In this document: positions 33,788 to 33,853 of the stretch, one piece after another | Layout of the letters: each line of letters opens with the position of its first letter | How positions within the stretch are numbered: position 1 is the first letter of the stretch | NCBI GenBank assembly: GCA_003562335.1 | Contig: PWVE01000136.1 | Span: 1-33,853, forward strand | Source: PVC group bacterium | Lineage (GTDB): Bacteria; Verrucomicrobiota; Kiritimatiellia; SLAD01 | Length of the DNA stretch: 33,853 nucleotides | Direction of reading: 5' to 3' | Notes under the pieces: model-generated | Database searches by the model: none | Told to the model about the DNA's origin: nothing | The model's input: only the letters and a program-made list of their open reading frames with translations | Translations under genes and position numbers: made by a program

Positions 33788-33822
33788 CCGTTCCTTACCT
33801 GAATAAACATCCATTTACGCAT
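33784..33822 (-). CDS. Possible 12-residue upstream ORF
   Basis: AAAGGAGGTG, the best ribosome binding site near the right edge, precedes an ATG at 33822. That frame encodes MRKWMFIQVRNG and stops with TGA overlapping the downstream ATG (ATGA). It is too short for the ORF track. It may couple translation to the unknown gene, or be a leader peptide. If a frameshift or sequencing error is present, it could instead be that protein's true N-terminus. Confidence 0.45.
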   Translation of the reverse strand: MRKWMFIQVRNG

Positions 33823-33853
33823 GAGACACCTCCTTTGATATAGCACTTTCCCC

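Overview
The window looks like chromosomal DNA from a Gram-negative (LPS-making), GC-rich bacterium of the PVC superphylum. Kiritimatiellota or a nearby verrucomicrobial/lentisphaeral lineage is my best guess. The supports are lipopolysaccharide synthesis and export genes, an HPr kinase next to HPr and Enzyme I, a fused SecDF, a small RRM RNA-binding protein, a pilMNOPQ-like secretin operon, and zinc-ribbon motifs of a kind I associate with PVC genomes. No database search was possible, so taxonomy and all family names rest on motif recognition.

Layout. 1-65: first codons of a minus-strand gene with a signal-like N-terminus. 66-609: repeat-rich non-coding DNA. 610-2823 (-): glgB. 2888-5297 (+): proB-proA, divergent from glgB. 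5307-5426: a long inverted-repeat element between convergent proA and uvrA. 5436-17305 (-): one compact run, in transcription order rfaE1, kdsB, kdsA, lptC, lptA, lptB, hpf, hprK, ptsH, ptsI, metK, uvrA. 17520-26672 (+): a divergent run pilM-N-O-P-Q-like, an HU/zinc-ribbon fusion, a PAS protein, a plant-type ferredoxin-NADP reductase, a PtsN-like EIIA and trpD. 26704-26869: a second composite palindromic element, again between convergent genes. 26893-30988 (-): tgt, yajC, secDF. 31079-31342 (-): an RRM protein with a structured leader and a terminator that abuts tgt. 31550-33123 (+): a DEDDy exonuclease and era. 33131-33822 (-): an unknown membrane-anchored protein behind a 12-codon upstream ORF.

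How the genes work together. The minus run makes Kdo (kdsA, kdsB) and a heptose precursor (rfaE1), provides Lpt export parts (lptC, lptA, lptB), and continues into ribosome hibernation (hpf) and a regulatory PTS (hprK, ptsH, ptsI). This resembles the proteobacterial lptC-lptA-lptB-rpoN-hpf-ptsN neighbourhood, but rpoN is absent here and a PtsN-like EIIA lies about 13 kb away in the divergent run. No sugar permease is visible. The plus run encodes the alignment complex and outer-membrane secretin of a type IV pilus or type II secretion-like machine, without pilins or motor ATPases, and is translationally coupled to the HU/zinc-ribbon protein. tgt-yajC-secDF is the familiar tRNA modification plus Sec translocation cluster.

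Eight gene pairs overlap by exactly ATGA, and several ORF-track starts are too long; corrected starts are given with their ribosome-binding-site evidence. The most interesting items are the HU/zinc-ribbon fusion with an internal ribosome-binding site, the two palindromic elements placed between convergent genes, the hairpins between the RRM gene and tgt, and the unexplained 66-609 region.
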